From Amycolatopsis sp. CA-128772 (GTDB lineage Bacteria > Actinomycetota > Actinomycetes > Mycobacteriales > Pseudonocardiaceae): 64,000 bases of DNA. The notes below the pieces were generated by a model. It was given only the letters and a program-made list of their open reading frames with translations. It had not been told where the DNA came from and did not search any database. The stretch spans positions 1 through 64,000 of the forward strand of contig NZ_PPHG01000097.1 in assembly GCF_002904295.1 (NCBI RefSeq), read 5' to 3'. Below are positions 37,882 through 46,754 of the stretch, piece after piece (positions within the stretch are counted from its first letter, which is position 1; the number at the start of each line of letters is the position of its first letter). A program made the position numbers and the translations under genes.

Positions 37882-38951
37882 CCGGGCATCCGGACCGTCA
37901 CGCGCAGCCCACCTTCCGGGCGGGGCGTCAGGGTGAGCGTTCCGTCGTGCGCGTAGGTGATGCTCTGGACGATCGCCAGGCCCAGGCCGACGCCCGCGTG
38001 GTCCGCGCGGATGCGTTCGGTGCCGCGCTGGAACGGCTCCGTCAGCGTCGACACCAGCTGCGGCGGCAGGTGCTCGCCGGTGTTCTCCACCGTGAGCACC
38101 ACCGAGCCGCCGCGGGCGCCGGTCGTCAGCTGCACGCTCCCGCCCTCGGGGACGTTGTGGACGATGGCGTTGTGCAGCAGGTTCGTCGTCAGCTGCAGCA
38201 GGAGCGCTTCCGAGCCGATCGCCGGCGCGAGCTCGCCGGCCGTCTCGATCGAGACGCCGTGCTTTTCCGCGAGCGGCAGCAGCGTTTCGGCCGCTTCCTC
38301 CACGATCAGGGACAGGTCGACGCGGTCGCGGCGGAACGAGCGCTGGTCGGCCCGGCTGAGCAGCAGGAGGGCCTCGGTGAGCCGGATCGCCCGGGTGTTG
38401 ACCACGTGGAGGCGTTCGTCGAGCTCGTCCGCCGGGCGGTTCGGGTCGTTGCGGGCGACGTCGAGGAGGCTCTGCGTGATCGCCAGCGGGGTGCGCAGCT
38501 CGTGGGACGCGTTGGCCGCGAACCGCCGCTGCTCGGCGACGTGCGCTTCGAGCCGCGCGAGCATCGTGTCGAAGGCGTCGGCGAGCTCGCGGAACTCGTC
38601 CGTGCGGCCCGGCAGGCGGACGCGGTGGGCGAGCGAGCCGGTCGCGGCGAGGCGGGTGGCGTCGGTGATCCGGGTCAGCGGGGCGAGCATCCGGCCGGCC
38701 AGCACCCAGCCGCCGAGCAGGCCGAACACCAGCAGGAACACCAGCACGGCGGCCATCATCGGGACGAAGGCGCGGACCAGCACCGGCCGGTTGATCCAGA
38801 AGTTGCCCTCGGTGCTGATCCAGCCGTTGGGCAGGAAGTACAGGTAGAAGGCCAGCACGGCCAGCAGCAGCAAGGTACCCGCGAGCATGACGAACCCGGC
38901 GTAGCTGAGGGTGAGCTTGAGCCGGACGCTCAGCCCGGGTTCCCTAGCCAC
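37857..38951 (-). CDS. vanS: Glycopeptide sensor histidine kinase VanS
   Basis: 364 residues. Short cytoplasmic tail, TM1 about 13-36 (LTLSYAGFVMLAGTLLLLAV), a roughly 25-30-residue external loop (LPNGWISTEGNFWINRP), TM2 about 58-82, then HAMP, H-box (ASHELRTPLAITQS), N-box and GVGLGLAIVQS. The N-terminal GLSVRLKLTLSYAGF matches actinobacterial VanS as I recall it. Detects glycopeptide (or its lipid II complex) and phosphorylates VanR. GTG 38951 overlaps the end of vanR by 8 bp; the 3' end overlaps vanX. Confidence 0.93.
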   Translation of the reverse strand: MAREPGLSVRLKLTLSYAGFVMLAGTLLLLAVLAFYLYFLPNGWISTEGNFWINRPVLVRAFVPMMAAVLVFLLVFGLLGGWVLAGRMLAPLTRITDATRLAATGSLAHRVRLPGRTDEFRELADAFDTMLARLEAHVAEQRRFAANASHELRTPLAITQSLLDVARNDPNRPADELDERLHVVNTRAIRLTEALLLLSRADQRSFRRDRVDLSLIVEEAAETLLPLAEKHGVSIETAGELAPAIGSEALLLQLTTNLLHNAIVHNVPEGGSVQLTTGARGGSVVLTVENTGEHLPPQLVSTLTEPFQRGTERIRADHAGVGLGLAIVQSITYAHDGTLTLTPRPEGGLRVTVRMPGYATGKSK

Positions 38952-39621
38952 GACGCTCGCCCGGGGTGTCGATGCGGTAGCCGACGCCGGGCACGGTGGC
39001 GATGATCCCCGGCTCGCCGAGGCGCTTGCGCAGAACCGAAACGGTGATGCGCACGGCGTTGGTGAACGGGTCCGCGTTCTCGTCCCACGCCCGTTCCAGC
39101 AGCTCCTCGGCGCTGATCACGCCGCCTTCCGCCGCGACGAGCACCTCGAGCACGGCGAACTGCTTCCTGGTCAGCGCCACGTACCGGCCGTCGCGGTAGA
39201 CCTCGCGGCGGAACGGGTCCAGCCGCAGGCCGGCGATTTCGCGCACGGGCGGCCGGCTGTACGCGCGCCGGCGGTCGAGGGCCCGCAGGCGGAGCACGAG
39301 CTCCCGGAGTTCGAACGGCTTGGTGAGGTAGTCGTCGGCGCCGAGCTCGAAGCCGGACGCCTTGTCGTCGAGCCGGTCGGCCGCGGTGAGCATCAGGATC
39401 GGCGTGCCGCGGCCGGAGGCGACGATGCGCTGGGCGACCTCGTCGCCGGACGGGCCCGGGATGTCCCGGTCGAGGACCGCGATGTCGTAGCTGTTGACGC
39501 TCAGCAGTTCCAGCGCGGTGTCGCCGTCGCCGGCGATGTCCGCCGCGATCGCCTCCAGCCGGAGGCCGTCGCGGATGGCGTCGGCCAGGTAGGGCTCGTC
39601 TTCGACGATCAGCACACGCAC
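38944..39621 (-). CDS. vanR: Response regulator VanR
   Basis: 225 residues. OmpR-type: VLIVEDEPYLADAIRDGLRL at the N-terminus, phosphoacceptor Asp in IAVLDRDIPGPSGDEV, Lys in DDYLTKPFELREL, then winged helix ending GVGYRIDTPG. Very close to Streptomyces coelicolor VanR as I recall it. Activates vanHAX and probably its own operon. GTG 39621 follows GGAAG. First gene of vanRS; the 87-bp gap to the vanY-like gene must hold both divergent promoters. Confidence 0.94.
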   Translation of the reverse strand: MRVLIVEDEPYLADAIRDGLRLEAIAADIAGDGDTALELLSVNSYDIAVLDRDIPGPSGDEVAQRIVASGRGTPILMLTAADRLDDKASGFELGADDYLTKPFELRELVLRLRALDRRRAYSRPPVREIAGLRLDPFRREVYRDGRYVALTRKQFAVLEVLVAAEGGVISAEELLERAWDENADPFTNAVRITVSVLRKRLGEPGIIATVPGVGYRIDTPGERRG

Positions 39622-39656
39622 GCTTCCGATGCTACGAGCCGCTCCCTATCGCCGGC

Positions 39657-39674
39657 GTATCGGAAAGCCCGTAC
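39657..39674. promoter_or_regulatory. Candidate VanR operator in the vanR/vanY gap
   Basis: GTATCGGAAAGCCCGTAC (39657-39674) shares its GTATCGG half and outer TAC with the element in the vanH promoter (12 of 18 positions). A second TATCG lies 11 bp upstream (39647), the spacing of OmpR-family direct repeats. Function is inferred from position and similarity. Confidence 0.4.
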
Positions 39675-39708
39675 GAGTGGGCAACACGACCCCGCCTTGA
39701 CTGCCGGT

Positions 39709-40185
39709 ATGAGCACGTCATCGACCGTCCTCGGCCCGGAACACGGCGCTCTCCCGGACGGCAGCCCGGTCTTCGACGACGACTGCCCGGCCGTGGCCAA
39801 CCTCGATCCCGCCCTGCTCGCTGCCCTGCGCCGGGCCGCTGCCGACGCCGCAGCCGACGGCGTCCGGTTCGTCGTCAACGGGGGCTGGCGATCCCGCGCG
39901 TACCAGGAGCACCTGCGCCGGCGAGCGGTCGAGAAGTACGGCTCGGAGCGGGAAGCGGCCCGCTGGGTGACGACGGCCGACACGTCCGCGCACGTCCAGG
40001 GAAAGGCCGTCGACATCGGGCCCGCCGAGGCGCGGGAGTGGCTCTCCGCGCACGGCGCCCGGTACGGGCTGTGCCAGATCTACCGGAACGAACCCTGGCA
40101 CTACGAGCTGCGTCCGGAAGCGGCCGAGCACGGCTGCCCGCCCCTGTACGACGACCCTTCGCAGGATCCGCGGATGCGGCGGTGA
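39709..40185 (+). CDS. vanY: VanY-type D-Ala-D-Ala carboxypeptidase (M15B), no signal peptide
   Basis: 158 residues, a bare M15 domain. GGWRSRAYQEHL, TSAHVQGKAVDIGP (zinc His and Asp) and NEPWHYEL (catalytic Glu and His) are all present. VanY enzymes remove the terminal D-Ala of pentapeptides that escaped VanX. No signal peptide or transmembrane helix is visible, unlike enterococcal VanY, so it may act in the cytoplasm as D,D-dipeptidase/carboxypeptidase. ATG 39709 lies after the divergent vanR promoter region. Convergent with the LuxR gene, 3 bp apart. Confidence 0.85.
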   Translation: MSTSSTVLGPEHGALPDGSPVFDDDCPAVANLDPALLAALRRAAADAAADGVRFVVNGGWRSRAYQEHLRRRAVEKYGSEREAARWVTTADTSAHVQGKAVDIGPAEAREWLSAHGARYGLCQIYRNEPWHYELRPEAAEHGCPPLYDDPSQDPRMRR

Positions 40186-40188
40186 GCG

Positions 40189-41181
40189 TCACCGCGCCAG
40201 ATGCTTGCGGACGTCCTCGGCCACCGCGGCCCGCCCGCTCATCCGGTACTTGGCCAGGATGTTGCGCACGTGGCTCTTCACCGTGTGCAGGCTGACGCCG
40301 AGCTCGCGCGCGATCCCGTCGTTCGGCAGGTCGCTGGCGAGCAGGACCGCGACACCCTGCTCGGCGGCGGTCAGGGACCGGAAGCGTTCCTCCGGGCCGT
40401 TGTCGATGTTGAGGGTCAGCTCGACGAGGTCGGCCTGGAGCTGCCGGCAGCCGGTGACGATCCGCTGCAGGGCCTCGCGCAGGGAGTCCGGATCGGTCAG
40501 CGGCAACGCGTCCTGCGCCCGCTGCCGCACGTCCGCCACGCGCGAGGACAGGAATTCGACGATGTGGTCGGCGGTCACCAGCTGCGGGGTGTCGCCGCCG
40601 CCGGCCGGCAGCCGGCGGAGCGCGGCCAGGTCCTCCGCCTCCTTGGTCAGCACGCGGGCGACCAGGTCGGCCAGCCACTCGAACGCGCGCACGGAGTTGT
40701 CGTCGAACGTGTCCGGCCGGTAGCTCTGCATGGACATCATGCCGAACACGACCGGCTCGCCGCCGGGGCCGCGGCGGAACAGCGGGGTGGTGACGGCGTC
40801 GGCGGACACCCGGCTCGTGTCCCCGGCCGCGACACCGGCGTGGAGGGCGGCGCCGTTGTCGTACTGCATCCGGTAGGTCTGGCGGTGCTTCAGCAGCCAG
40901 GCGGCCTGGCCGTGCGGCCCGTAGCTGTGCGACTCCGGGTCGGTGGACAGGCCGCTGTCGTAGCCGTAGGGGTAGCGGACCCGGTTGGCGCCGTGGAAGA
41001 ACCCGATGTAGAAGTGGTCCAGCGGCACGATCTTGCTCATCACCGCGCGGGCGTAGGCGTAGAGACCGTAGTGGTCGGTGCGGTACTGCGCGTCGATCTT
41101 GTGGAACGCCTCCCGGAGGATCTGCGTCGTTTCGGCGTCGACCCGGAGCCGGGCGCGCGTTTCCGATTCGTCTGACGGCAT
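40189..41181 (-). CDS. GAF-like sensor LuxR-family regulator
   Basis: 330 residues. Residues about 20-200 look GAF-like (VPLDHFYIGFFHGANRVRYP), a helical linker follows, and the final 65 residues are a LuxR HTH (SLTAAEQGVAVLLASDLPND and LGVSLHTVKSHVRNILAKYR). Likely a small-molecule or redox-responsive activator; the target is unknown. It ends 3 bp from the VanY gene, convergent with it. ATG 41181 gives a Ser/Asp/Glu-rich N-terminus. Confidence 0.85.
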   Translation of the reverse strand: MPSDESETRARLRVDAETTQILREAFHKIDAQYRTDHYGLYAYARAVMSKIVPLDHFYIGFFHGANRVRYPYGYDSGLSTDPESHSYGPHGQAAWLLKHRQTYRMQYDNGAALHAGVAAGDTSRVSADAVTTPLFRRGPGGEPVVFGMMSMQSYRPDTFDDNSVRAFEWLADLVARVLTKEAEDLAALRRLPAGGGDTPQLVTADHIVEFLSSRVADVRQRAQDALPLTDPDSLREALQRIVTGCRQLQADLVELTLNIDNGPEERFRSLTAAEQGVAVLLASDLPNDGIARELGVSLHTVKSHVRNILAKYRMSGRAAVAEDVRKHLAR

Positions 41182-41274
41182 CCCCGCATCATCCTCCGGC
41201 GCGCGCGCCGCCCCGGCCGGCTCGCTCCCCGAGCGATGGAGGAACCCGCCCTCCCGCTGTCAGTCTTGACGGGC

Positions 41275-41311
41275 GAGAGGACGGGGAGGAGCGGCCATGG
41301 AAACCCATTAG
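41275..41311 (+). other. Strong ribosome binding site before a four-codon ORF
   Basis: TTGACGG near 41266, GGGGAGGAG at about 41284-41292 and ATG 41297 read Met-Glu-Thr-His then TAG. The rest of any gene is absent and the hydrolase 3' end starts at once. It may be a leftover start region of a deleted gene. Low confidence. Confidence 0.2.
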
Positions 41312-41315
41312 CACA

Positions 41316-42302
41316 TCAGGAAAGCGTCTTCAGCCAGCTGGTCACCACCGAGAAGTACGCCGGGGCGTCGGGGGCGTAGTTGATCGCGTGGCCGTAGCCG
41401 TCGAGGATGAAGGTCTGCAACGGCCCGCCGAAGAACGGGGCCTCCGACGCGCGCAGCGCCTCCGGGGACGAGCAGTCGCTGCCCAGGGTCCCGCAGAAGT
41501 GCGGGTCGTTGCCCACCACCAGCAGCACCGGGGCGGTGATCCGCTGGGACGCCGGCGTGACCACCGTGGTCATGGTCAGGCTGTCGACCGCCTCCGTGGC
41601 CGCGAAGACATCCTTTGTGGACTCGTCGTACGCGATCGCGCCCGCGTCGTACGGGCCGGGGGTGTGGAAGGCGTTGTAGCGGGTGTTCCGGCCGGTGGTC
41701 AGGTAGCCGGCGTCGAGACCGCGGGCGGCCAGCGACGGGTCCAGCGGGGCGGGGATCATGTTCGCCAGCACGGGAACCACCGTGATCAGGTTCATCCGGT
41801 GCGTCATGCCGGTGACGAGCACGCCGTCGACGTCGCGGTAGCGGCCCGCCTCGATCATCGCCATCGCCGCGCCGATCGAGTGGCCGCCGACGAGCACCTT
41901 CGCGAAGCGGGAGCGGATCGACCGGACCACCTGGTGGGCCGCGTCCGCCTGGACGGACGCGCTGAGCAGCGTGCTCAGCGGCTTGGAGCTGGTGCCGGTG
42001 CCGAGGCGGTCCAGGGCCAGCGTCGCGACGCCCGCGGAGTTCGCGGCCAGCCGGAACGACCGGATCTCCGGTGTGTAGCCGATGTCCCAGTACGACGCGT
42101 TGTACGTGCCGCCGGGGATCAGCACCACGACCGTCGACGCACCGGGCGGGGCGCACAGGCGGCCGTGCATCGTCTGCGGCAGCAGGGCCACGGAGACCGG
42201 GACGGACAGGTCCTCGCACGTCGTCGCCGCGACGGCCGGGGTGGGGGACGAAAAGGCGGCCAGCAACAGGAAAACGGCAGCACAAAGACGGAGACGGGAC
42301 AC
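41316..42302 (-). CDS. Secreted alpha/beta hydrolase
   Basis: 328 residues. Signal peptide 1-25 (ending TPAVAA). Alpha/beta-hydrolase features: PGGTYNASYWD near the oxyanion region, nucleophile Ser in VGGHSIGAAMA, late Asp/His around LDGYGHAINYAPDA. Resembles lipase/esterase-like exported proteins. GTG 42302 follows GGAGG at 13 bp, on the long side. The P450 gene ends 16 bp upstream, so the two may be co-transcribed. Confidence 0.88.
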   Translation of the reverse strand: MSRLRLCAAVFLLLAAFSSPTPAVAATTCEDLSVPVSVALLPQTMHGRLCAPPGASTVVVLIPGGTYNASYWDIGYTPEIRSFRLAANSAGVATLALDRLGTGTSSKPLSTLLSASVQADAAHQVVRSIRSRFAKVLVGGHSIGAAMAMIEAGRYRDVDGVLVTGMTHRMNLITVVPVLANMIPAPLDPSLAARGLDAGYLTTGRNTRYNAFHTPGPYDAGAIAYDESTKDVFAATEAVDSLTMTTVVTPASQRITAPVLLVVGNDPHFCGTLGSDCSSPEALRASEAPFFGGPLQTFILDGYGHAINYAPDAPAYFSVVTSWLKTLS

Positions 42303-42318
42303 GGAGAAGGACCTCCAG

Positions 42319-43617
42319 CTAGCGGGGGACTGCCGTCATCGGCAGGCGGTCGGGGTAGGCGGCGGAGGTGAACTTCACGCGCACCGGCCGGCCCGGTACG
42401 GGGACCAGCCGCCACCGCGCGGCCACCGTGGCCACCGTGATGACGATTTCGTTCTGGGCGAAGCGGTTTCCGATGCACTGCCGGGTGCCCGCCCCGAACG
42501 GGACGAACGCGCCCTTCGGCACCGCGCCCGCCCGCTCCGGCGCCCAGCGGCCGGGATCGAACCGGTCCGGGTCGGGGAACGACGCGGGATCGTGGTGCAG
42601 CGCGTGCGGGCTGACGATCACCTCGGCACCTTCCGGGAGCCGCACGCCACCGAGGTCGACCTCGGTGAGGGTCCGGCGCATCAGCATCCAGAGCGGGTAC
42701 CGCCGCAGCACCTCGTCGACCACCTGCCTGACGTAGGTGAGCCGGGTGAGGTCGTCGACGGTGACCGGGCGGCCGCCCAGCACCTCGTCGACCTCGGCGT
42801 GCACCCGCGCTTCGACGTCCGGGTGCCGGCCGAGCTCGTGGAACGTCCAGGCCAGGGCCAGCGCGGTCGTCTCGATGCCCGCGGTGAGCAGGGTGAGCAC
42901 CTCGTCCCGCGCCTGCTCATCGGTCATGCCGGCGAGCAGCAGCGTCGAAAGCAGGTCGCCGTGGTCGGTGCCGTCGCGCCGCCACTCGCGGATCACTTCG
43001 AGCACGATTCCCTGCATCCGGCCGATGGCCTCGTCGAACCGCCGGTTCCCGGGTACCGGCAGCTTTTCGACGAACTTCGGCGACAACGCGCGAATCATTC
43101 CCTGCTGGATGATGACGTAAATCGACCGGCGGGCTTCTTCGATCGCCGCCTTTCCGAGGTCGGTGGAAAACAGCGCCTCGCCGACGATCGTCACGGCCAG
43201 GCTCTGCATGTCCTCGTCGACCGGCCGCACTTCGCCGGCCTGCCAGGTACCGGCCAGGTCCGCCGCCGCGCGCCGCATGATGTCCGCGTACGCGGCCAGG
43301 CGGTCGCGGTGGAACGCCGGCTGCATCAGCCGCCGCTGCCGCAGGTGGAATTCGCCGTTCGAAAGCACCAAGCCATTTCCGACGAACGGCCGGAACTTGT
43401 CGAACATCGCGCCCTTGCGGAACTTCGGCCCCTCCGTGACCAGCACTTCGTGGGCCAGCCGGGGGCTCGCGACGAAGTAGACGGGTGCCGGGCCGAGCCG
43501 GAGTTCGACGATCTCGCCGTGCGCGGGCAATGCGTCGGTGAATGCGAAGCGTTGCCGCAGCAGTGCCGGAGTGTGCCCGAGAAATGGCCACCGGCCCGGT
43601 GCGACCGGGACGCTCAT
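42319..43617 (-). CDS. Cytochrome P450
   Basis: 432 residues. Heme-binding FGAGTRQCIGNRFAQ with the axial Cys, I-helix AGIETTALA, K-helix EVLRRYP and the PERF-like FDPGRWAPERAG are all present. Soluble, with no membrane anchor, so a bacterial class I enzyme needing ferredoxin from elsewhere. Substrate unknown; the following secreted hydrolase is the only linked enzyme. ATG 43617 is chosen because GAGGAG ends five bases before it; an upstream ATG at 43638 lacks that. Confidence 0.94.
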   Translation of the reverse strand: MSVPVAPGRWPFLGHTPALLRQRFAFTDALPAHGEIVELRLGPAPVYFVASPRLAHEVLVTEGPKFRKGAMFDKFRPFVGNGLVLSNGEFHLRQRRLMQPAFHRDRLAAYADIMRRAAADLAGTWQAGEVRPVDEDMQSLAVTIVGEALFSTDLGKAAIEEARRSIYVIIQQGMIRALSPKFVEKLPVPGNRRFDEAIGRMQGIVLEVIREWRRDGTDHGDLLSTLLLAGMTDEQARDEVLTLLTAGIETTALALAWTFHELGRHPDVEARVHAEVDEVLGGRPVTVDDLTRLTYVRQVVDEVLRRYPLWMLMRRTLTEVDLGGVRLPEGAEVIVSPHALHHDPASFPDPDRFDPGRWAPERAGAVPKGAFVPFGAGTRQCIGNRFAQNEIVITVATVAARWRLVPVPGRPVRVKFTSAAYPDRLPMTAVPR

Positions 43618-43796
43618 GCGGACTCCTCGTTGCGCCATTGTGTGGATTTCCCAAGGAGACGGCCCACGGTAGGCGCGTCCGGCCGAACGGGACAGTGCCC
43701 GATCGGGTGGTGTGCGCTCACGCGGATGGCCCAGTAGCCGAACCGTGGGGAATCGCTAAGCTCTTTCCGATCCGACGTGACGAGAAGGTGTTCTTC

Positions 43797-44615
43797 GTGA
43801 CCCGATCACCGGAATGGGTTCCACCGGGTGTCGATATCTCCGTGCCGAGTATCGCGCGCACTTACGACTTCATGCTCGGCGGCGGGCACAACTTCGCCGT
43901 CGATCGCGCGGTCGGCGAGGAGATCGAACGCGTGATGCCCGGCCTGCGCGACTCCGCACGCGTGAACCGCGCGTTCCTCGGGCGCGCCGTGCGGTACCTG
44001 ACCGGCCACGGGATCCGGCAGTTCCTCGACATCGGCTCCGGCATCCCGACGGTGGCGAACGTCCACGAGGTCGCGCAGGCGCAGGACCCGGAATGCCGGG
44101 TGGTGTACGTCGATCGCGACCCGGTCGCGGTCGCGCACAGCGAACTGATGCTCGCGGGCAACGACCGCGCGGCCGTGGTGCAGGCCGACATGCGGGACCC
44201 GGAGAAGCTCCTCGATTCGCCGGAGGTGCGCGGGCTGCTCGACCTCGGCGAACCGATCGGGCTGCTGATGCTGCTGATGCTGCACTGGGTCCCCGACGAA
44301 TCCGGCCCGCACGAGCTCGTCGGCCGTTATCGCGCGGCCCTCGCGCCCGGCAGTTTCCTCGCGCTCACCCACGTCACCGGAGACCACCAGGGTGAAAACC
44401 TCGGCGAAGCGACCGAAGTGATCAAGGAAAGCCGCAGCCCGGATCAGGTGACCCTGCGGACGCACGCCGAGGTTTCCGCGCTGTTCGCCGGTTTCGAACT
44501 CGTCGAACCCGGATTGGTCGGCTGCGGGGAATGGCGGCCGGCCGGCCCGGCGGACATCGCCGGCGCGGCCGCGATGAACATGCTCGTTTACGCCGGAATC
44601 GGCCGCAGGAACTGA
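43797..44615 (+). CDS. DUF574-type SAM-dependent methyltransferase
   Basis: 272 residues. WVPPGVDISVPSIARTYDFM followed by LGGGHNFAVDR is the N-terminal signature of the large actinobacterial DUF574 family, and FLDIGSGIPT is the SAM motif I. Substrate unknown in this family. GTG 43797 follows GAAGG; an upstream GTG at 43788 is possible. The PAS-GGDEF-EAL gene starts 15 bp downstream, a pairing that recurs in this group of organisms as I recall. Confidence 0.9.
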   Translation: MTRSPEWVPPGVDISVPSIARTYDFMLGGGHNFAVDRAVGEEIERVMPGLRDSARVNRAFLGRAVRYLTGHGIRQFLDIGSGIPTVANVHEVAQAQDPECRVVYVDRDPVAVAHSELMLAGNDRAAVVQADMRDPEKLLDSPEVRGLLDLGEPIGLLMLLMLHWVPDESGPHELVGRYRAALAPGSFLALTHVTGDHQGENLGEATEVIKESRSPDQVTLRTHAEVSALFAGFELVEPGLVGCGEWRPAGPADIAGAAAMNMLVYAGIGRRN

Positions 44616-44630
44616 GCGGGCGCACCCGAA

Positions 44631-46754
44631 ATGCCGATGACCCACCACCAGCCGGAACGATCCGCCGCACCCGACCCGGAGCGGGGGCGGTCCCTGCTCG
44701 CGCGGAAATGGGCCTACCTGCTCAGCGGCGTGACGGTCGTGTCGCTGAGCCGGGAGGAGCTCGACCGGGAACTGCGCGGCCTGCTCGACACGCTGTGCGA
44801 GTCGCTGTGCCGCCCTTCCGCGGACACGGTCCCGGCCGAGCGGATCGGCGCGCGGCTGGTCGCGCTCGGCTACGTCGGCGAGCCCGGGCTGCGGTGCACG
44901 CTCGACGTCCTCGGGAAGGGCCTGCCCGCGCTGCCCGAACTCCAGGCGGCGGACCGGGCGACCGACCGGATCGTGCCGGCGCTGGGCGCGCTGTCCTGCG
45001 GTTTCCTGCTCGCCCACGAGCGCAACGTGCTGGACCAGCAGGAAATCATGCACCTGTCGCTGCTCAAGGCGGTGCGGGACGCCCAGTGGAACCTCAAGCA
45101 GAGCGAAGCGCGCTTCGACGAGGTGGTGACGTCCTCGGCGAGCGGCATCGCGGTCGTCGCGCTGAACGGCCGGATCGTGCGGGCCAACGCGGCGCTGGCC
45201 GAGATGCTCGGGCACCCGTCCGGCGAGCTGACCGGTTCGGTGCTGTACGACGTTGTCCACCCCGGATCCGTCGACGTCCTGCGCGACGCGATGCTCGCGC
45301 TGCTGGACGGCGGCAAGGAGCGGATCCGGCAGACGCAGCGGCTGCTGCGCCGCGACGGCGACGTCGTCCGGATTTCGCTCACCGCGTCGCTGCTGCGGGA
45401 CGCCGAAGACCAGCCGGCCCACTTCGTCGTCGTGATCGAGGACGGCACCGAGCTGATGCTGCTGCAGGGCGAGCTGAGCCGCCAGGCGCTGCACGACGTC
45501 CTCACCGGGCTGCCGAACCGGCAGTACTTCGGCACCCACCTGGAGACGGCCCTGCGGCGCGCGGACCCGGCGTACGGCGTCACGCTGTTCCACGTCGACC
45601 TCGACGCGTTCGGCATGGTCTGCAACAGCCTCGGCCGCCGCGTCGGCGAGCAGCTGCTGGTGCACTTCGCGCAGCGGCTCAAGGCCGTAATGGCCCGCGA
45701 GAACGCGATGATCGCGCGGTTCCACAGCGACGAGTTCGGCATCCTGGTCGAGAACACCGCGACCACCCCGGACATCGGCACCATCGTGCGCGCGATCAAC
45801 GACGAGCTCGCCGAGCCGTTCTTCGTCGACGGGCACGGGCTGGCGCTGTCGGCCAGCGCCGGCGTGGTGCACCGGCCGGCGAAGGGCATCGACCCGGTCG
45901 AACTGCTGCGCCAGGCCGACCAGACGCTGCGGCGGGCCAAGGAGCGGCGGCGCGGTCAGTGGAAGATGTTCGACCGCGAGGCCGACGCCCACGACCGGCG
46001 GACGCAGGCGCGGGCGGTCGGCATGGCCGGCGCCTGGGAACACGGCGAGATCGGCGTCCGGTACCGGCCGGTGGCGCGACTGGCCGACGGCGGGGTCGCC
46101 GGCGTCGAAGCCCGCCTGCACTGGGACCGGCCGGACGACCCGGCGCTGTCCCACGAATGCTGCGTCGAGCTCGCCGAGTCGACCGGGCTGATCCTGCCGC
46201 TCGGGGACTGGCTGCTGCGTGCGGCGGGCCGGCAGGGCGAATGGTGGCGGCAGCGCGCGGGGTTCGGCCTGCCGGTGGTGGCCGGCCTGACCGGGCACCA
46301 GGTGTCGGACGACGCCCTCGGGACGCGCGTGACGCGGCTGCTCGCCGACACCGGCCTGCCGCCGGAGCAGCTGATGGTCGGCGTCCCGGTCGGCGCGCTC
46401 CCGGTGTCCGGGGTGATCGAGAACGTCACCGCGCTGGCCGACCTCGGCGTGCACGTCATGCTCGACGAATTCGGGCTGGGCCCGGACGACCTGCGGGCGG
46501 TCGAAGACCTGCCGGTGGACATCGTCCGCGTCGACCGGCGGCTCGCCGAGTGGCAGGCGTGGTCGGATTCGACGTTCCTCGGCGCGCTGGTGCCGCTGGT
46601 CCGGCGGGTCGGCGCGACGCTCGTGGTCGACGGGATCCACACCGAGGACCAGGCCGACTGGTGGCGCACGGCCGGCGCGGAGCTCGCGACGGGCGACTAC
46701 TTCGGTGTCGCCAGGCCGCCGGGCGAACTCGCCGGGCAGTTCGCCGGCACCTGA
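44631..46754 (+). CDS. PAS-GGDEF-EAL protein with degenerate catalytic motifs
   Basis: 707 residues. Helical N-terminus (1-150), PAS (about 155-275), GGDEF domain (285-440) and EAL domain (455-705). The GGDEF signature reads HSDEF at 365-369, and EAL reads EAR within VEARLHWD at 493-495, with LDEFGLG in place of DDFG. No transmembrane segment is seen. It probably binds c-di-GMP or GTP as a sensor and may lack one or both activities. ATG 44631 or 44637 could be the start. Its 3' end overlaps the convergent EamA gene by 58 bp. Confidence 0.9.
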   Translation: MPMTHHQPERSAAPDPERGRSLLARKWAYLLSGVTVVSLSREELDRELRGLLDTLCESLCRPSADTVPAERIGARLVALGYVGEPGLRCTLDVLGKGLPALPELQAADRATDRIVPALGALSCGFLLAHERNVLDQQEIMHLSLLKAVRDAQWNLKQSEARFDEVVTSSASGIAVVALNGRIVRANAALAEMLGHPSGELTGSVLYDVVHPGSVDVLRDAMLALLDGGKERIRQTQRLLRRDGDVVRISLTASLLRDAEDQPAHFVVVIEDGTELMLLQGELSRQALHDVLTGLPNRQYFGTHLETALRRADPAYGVTLFHVDLDAFGMVCNSLGRRVGEQLLVHFAQRLKAVMARENAMIARFHSDEFGILVENTATTPDIGTIVRAINDELAEPFFVDGHGLALSASAGVVHRPAKGIDPVELLRQADQTLRRAKERRRGQWKMFDREADAHDRRTQARAVGMAGAWEHGEIGVRYRPVARLADGGVAGVEARLHWDRPDDPALSHECCVELAESTGLILPLGDWLLRAAGRQGEWWRQRAGFGLPVVAGLTGHQVSDDALGTRVTRLLADTGLPPEQLMVGVPVGALPVSGVIENVTALADLGVHVMLDEFGLGPDDLRAVEDLPVDIVRVDRRLAEWQAWSDSTFLGALVPLVRRVGATLVVDGIHTEDQADWWRTAGAELATGDYFGVARPPGELAGQFAGT

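Noticed and set aside
34869-40185. vanK or vanJ homologues in the van cluster
   Set aside because: No FemX-like or VanJ-like protein is encoded in this region; the EthD gene is unrelated.
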